DNA from: an uncultured Planctomycetota bacterium
Lineage (GTDB): Bacteria > Planctomycetota > SZUA-567 > JAFGNG01
DNA length: 8,813 bases
Assembly (NCBI GenBank): GCA_947311175.1
Contig: CAMZKK010000058.1
Coordinates: 1 to 8,813, forward strand
Reading direction: 5' to 3'
The position numbers and the translations under genes were made by a program. Numbering within the stretch: the stretch's first letter is position 1; the number at the start of each line of letters is the position of its first letter. The notes beneath the pieces are model-generated. The model made no database searches. It was not told the DNA's origin and was given only the letters and a program-made list of their open reading frames with translations. Below, one piece after another: positions 6,538 through 8,813 of this stretch.

Positions 6538-7926
6538 ATGGCTAAAAAACTATGGGCAGGACGATTTAAAAAAGGCATTCATCCTCTATTGTTGGAATAC
6601 AGTGAATCTATTTCGTTTGATAAAGAATTGGCATTTGTTGATATTCGAGGTTCAATTGCTCATGCTAAGATGCTTAAAAAAATTAAAATTATCACTGCCA
6701 AAGATTTTAACTCTATCAAAAAAGGATTGATGACGATTGCGACTAAAATCAAGAATGGTAAATTTAAATATAAAATAGAGAATGAAGATATTCACATGGG
6801 GATTGAAGCAGAGCTAACATCGATGATTGGGGAGCCTGCAAAGAAATTACACACTGCCAGAAGCAGAAACGATCAGGTTGCGACCGACTTTCGACTATGG
6901 ACGCGAGAAGCAATTGATACCTTAGTTGCGGGGATTGAAAATTTCCAAAAAGCTTTGGTTAAGGTGGCAAACAAAAATAAAGAAATTGTTATTGCCGGAT
7001 ATACTCATCTTCAACGAGCCCAACCGGTGTTGCTTGCCCAACATCTTCTTGCGTATGTCGAGATGTTAGAACGGGACAAGGGACGCTTGATAGATTGCCG
7101 AAAACGATTTAATAAATTACCGCTTGGTGCCTGTGCCTTAGCCGGAACAACCATCAATATTGACCGTGAATTTGTCTGTAAGGAATTGGGCTTTGACGGT
7201 CTTTGTGAAAACTCGATGGATGCCGTAAGTGATAGAGATTATTGTGTTGAACTCGCATCTTCCCTCTCCTTGATAATGGCACATACCAGTCGATTTAGTG
7301 AAGACATTATTCTTTGGGCAAGCACGGAATGGAATTTGATAACTCTTGCTGACGAATGGTCTACCGGTTCAAGCATTATGCCACAAAAAAGAAACCCCGA
7401 TCTTCTTGAATTGGTGCGAGGAAAAACCGGACGGGTTTATGGTGCATTAACCGCCCTCTTGACAATCCTTAAAGGTCTGCCAATGACCTACAATCGAGAT
7501 TTACAAGAAGACAAGGTGCAGGTTTTTGATGCAGTAAAAACGGTATCGACAACCATTACCGCCTTAACTGCCTTTACTCCAACATTAAAATTTAATTTGC
7601 AATCTGCAAAGGCAATGTTAAAAGGAGGCTTTCTTGAAGCAACCGTAATGGCTGAATATCTTGTTGAAAAGGGATTACCATTTCGTGATGCTCACGAGGT
7701 GTCTGGTGCTTTGGTTAGAATTGCAGAAGATAGAGGCTGTGAATTGAAAGACATCTCGCTTGTGGAAATGAAAAATATCTGCACCTATTTTTCTGCCGAT
7801 ATTTTCAAGCGTCTTGCCCCGGAGCTAGCGGTAAAACATTATAAAAGCACCTCGTCAGCCGGAAGCAAAGAAGTTAAAAAAGCATTGAGCAGATGGTCAA
7901 AGCGATTGTCTATCGCTATTAAATAG
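6538..7926 (+). CDS. argH: Argininosuccinate lyase
   Basis: Cytoplasmic enzyme that splits argininosuccinate into arginine and fumarate, the last step of arginine synthesis; homotetramer of the fumarase/aspartase superfamily. It is 462 residues, the normal size, and full length. Family motifs in order: LWAGRF (5-10), TARSRNDQVATD (106-117), GYTHLQRAQP (154-163) with the general acid/base region His157, and the superfamily signature GSSIMPQKRNPD (277-288) carrying the catalytic serine at Ser278 or Ser279 on the flexible loop. The C-terminal helical domain (about 365-462) contains SVEHAV-equivalent segments (FRDAHEVSGALV, 382-393) normal for ArgH. It follows the N-acetylglutamate synthase-like gene by two bases. 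I see no terminator hairpin directly after its stop. Confidence 0.97.
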   Translation: MAKKLWAGRFKKGIHPLLLEYSESISFDKELAFVDIRGSIAHAKMLKKIKIITAKDFNSIKKGLMTIATKIKNGKFKYKIENEDIHMGIEAELTSMIGEPAKKLHTARSRNDQVATDFRLWTREAIDTLVAGIENFQKALVKVANKNKEIVIAGYTHLQRAQPVLLAQHLLAYVEMLERDKGRLIDCRKRFNKLPLGACALAGTTINIDREFVCKELGFDGLCENSMDAVSDRDYCVELASSLSLIMAHTSRFSEDIILWASTEWNLITLADEWSTGSSIMPQKRNPDLLELVRGKTGRVYGALTALLTILKGLPMTYNRDLQEDKVQVFDAVKTVSTTITALTAFTPTLKFNLQSAKAMLKGGFLEATVMAEYLVEKGLPFRDAHEVSGALVRIAEDRGCELKDISLVEMKNICTYFSADIFKRLAPELAVKHYKSTSSAGSKEVKKALSRWSKRLSIAIK

Positions 7927-8391
7927 TTAATCGGCAGGATTGTTTTAAAATATGACTACATTAAAAATCGGCAACACAGCGACTAAAAGATTATCTGGTA
8001 AAAGGTTGTGCCATTAACGAAAACGCCTGCACGAGAAACAACAAAAAGTCGTTCAGCTAAAAATAGGAATACAAATCCTTAGTCGTGCTGTTGAAACTCA
8101 AAAGCAAGGCAACGAGGAATTGGCATCTCTAACCCTATTTATCGCAACGAGCAAAAGCGATGAAGCCGATATTATAAAGCGGTTTGTCATAAGTATTTTG
8201 AATCGTAATTTGGATAATGGGAAAGGGGTGGAGTTATGAGTAAACACGAGCCATTGACGACCGTGCTGCCATCCCGTTGCGTTAATTAAACAAAGTGGAT
8301 AATTTAGGGATAGAAAATCCGCAATTAGATGAATAATGGCGGAACTAATTGAGTATATAAGACAGGCAGGAAATAGCGCTAAAATCACGAT
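7927..8391. other. Gene-poor stretch between argH and the phosphoesterase
   Basis: About 465 bases with no intact reading frame of convincing size on either strand. No tRNA, CRISPR array or clear terminator was seen. A short palindrome CTATT-A-AATAG straddles the argH stop (7917-7927). The heptamer ATCGGCA occurs twice (near 7930 and 7966). The + strand holds two decayed-looking reading frames, listed separately. Confidence 0.5.
7952..8239 (+). pseudogene. Decayed reading frame with internal stop
   Basis: From ATG 7952 the frame reads MTTLKIGNTATKRLSGKRLCH, then a TAA (8015-8017). It then continues open for 73 codons to TGA at 8237 with no ATG, GTG or usable early start after the stop. The continued part (RKRLHEKQQKVVQLKIG..., then VETQKQGNEELASLTLF and DEADIIKRFVISILNRNL) has a protein-like, helical, coiled-coil composition. 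A single substitution in a GAA or CAA codon would explain the TAA. I recognise no family. A following ATG overlaps its stop (ATGA at 8236-8239), which suggests a former two-gene operon. Confidence 0.4.
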
Positions 8392-8395
8392 TTGA
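8236..8395 (+). pseudogene. Fragmented downstream partner of the decayed frame
   Basis: After ATG 8236 only 17 codons are open (MSKHEPLTTVLPSRCVN). Protein-like sequence then continues in a second frame (LNKVDNLGIENPQLDE, to 8336) and a third (MAELIEYIRQAGNSAKITI, 8336-8395). The best reading is one former small protein broken by at least two frame changes, but the pieces are short and chance cannot be excluded. The end overlaps the -35 box of the next promoter. Confidence 0.3.
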
Positions 8396-8420
8396 CTTAA
8401 ATGTAAGAATTGGTTAAAAT
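8392..8420 (+). promoter_or_regulatory. Sigma70-type promoter, probably leaderless
   Basis: TTGACT (8392-8397), a 17-base spacer and TAAAAT (8415-8420) match the -35 and -10 consensus at 5 of 6 positions each, with ideal spacing. The ATG of the next gene is at 8427, 7 bases after the -10 box, exactly where transcription would start. No Shine-Dalgarno sequence precedes the ATG. Confidence 0.7.
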
Positions 8421-8426
8421 CAATAT

Positions 8427-8813
8427 ATGAAAAAATCTATAATTTATTGTATCAGTGATTTGCATCTTGGCGATAAAGGCAGTCGGGATAATTTTGAAGA
8501 AAAACAACGCACCCCTTCATTGCTGAAATTTATTGATTTTATTGAGCAAGAGCAAAAAAACAATTCGGCAAAGCTTTTTATCCTTGGTGATTTGTTTGAA
8601 TTTTGGCAAAGTTCAATCGGCAATGTGTTATCAAAGAGAAAGGATATAATAGACCGACTAGGTGAGGTAAATACAACCTATATTATAGGAAATCACGATA
8701 TCGATATTTTGCCACTAACAGGGACAGAATGGTTCAAAATCCCACTTTTTCAAAATATTACAAATGAAGTTCGTTTATCATACAATAATATTGAATATGT
8801 TTTTAATCATATA
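8427..8813 (+). CDS. Calcineurin-like metallophosphoesterase, 3' end outside window
   Basis: First 129 residues of a metal-dependent phosphoesterase, cut by the window edge. The dinuclear metal-site motifs are in order: DLHLGD (11-16, Asp11 and His13), GDLFEFW (54-60, Asp55) and GNHD (88-91, Asn89 and His90). A further His128 just before the edge may be the next conserved metal ligand. The GDLFEFW form resembles UDP-2,3-diacylglucosamine hydrolase (LpxH), which works in lipid A synthesis, but the general UDP-sugar or nucleotide phosphoesterases of the same superfamily cannot be excluded without the C-terminus. No signal peptide is visible. Its strong promoter is separate from the argH operon. 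Confidence 0.85.
   Translation, partial: MKKSIIYCISDLHLGDKGSRDNFEEKQRTPSLLKFIDFIEQEQKNNSAKLFILGDLFEFWQSSIGNVLSKRKDIIDRLGEVNTTYIIGNHDIDILPLTGTEWFKIPLFQNITNEVRLSYNNIEYVFNHI

Noticed and set aside
8098..8388. 96-codon minus-strand open frame opposite the decayed region
   Set aside because: It has no ribosome site and its composition (Leu/Ser/Ile runs) is that of a reversed helical coding sequence. The + strand remnant explains it better.
1..8813. CRISPR array, tRNA, rRNA, insertion sequence or integrase
   Set aside because: No regularly spaced repeats, tRNA-like cloverleaf, transposase or terminal inverted repeats were seen.

Overview
The window is AT-rich bacterial DNA. The tight operons, the N-terminal half of the gene at 3653 (a small membrane-protein family that, as I recall it, is restricted to outer-membrane bacteria) and an LpxH-like phosphoesterase all point to a Gram-negative-type bacterium. 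I cannot name the phylum from the sequence alone. Gene content would fit a low-GC Desulfobacterota- or Omnitrophota-like genome, but that is a guess.

Region 1 (3-2146, + strand) is a three-gene cassette whose neighbouring genes overlap by 20 and 26 bases. It holds a HEPN-like protein running off the left edge, an unrecognised 321-residue protein, and a compact endonuclease/exonuclease/phosphatase (EEP) fold protein with its catalytic residues intact. A perfect 30-base palindrome followed by a T-run closes it at 2222-2255. The cassette looks visibly more AT-rich than the right half of the window. Two predicted nuclease-type proteins flanking an orphan protein, in a compact and AT-rich block, make this the best candidate for an undescribed defence or toxin-like system.

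Region 2 (2270-3652) has a convergent BASS/ACR3-superfamily transporter on the minus strand, then a 360-base divergent intergenic region. That region contains a doubtful small Cys-rich ORF, a cluster of TGCAA words and an 11-bp hairpin.

Region 3 (3653-7926, + strand) is one compact operon with junctions of -1, +1 and +2 bases. It encodes a membrane protein that seems to fuse two families normally found as a gene pair (TIGR03546 and TIGR03545), a CaCA-family Na+/Ca2+ antiporter, an ArgA-like N-acetyltransferase and argininosuccinate lyase (ArgH). The last two carry out the first acetylation and the last step of arginine synthesis.

Region 4 (7927-8426) holds no intact gene. It contains what looks like a decayed two-gene remnant, with one in-frame stop and frame changes. 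A strong sigma70-type promoter follows, placed so that transcription should begin at or next to the ATG of a metallophosphoesterase gene that runs off the right edge (8427-8813), which suggests a leaderless mRNA.
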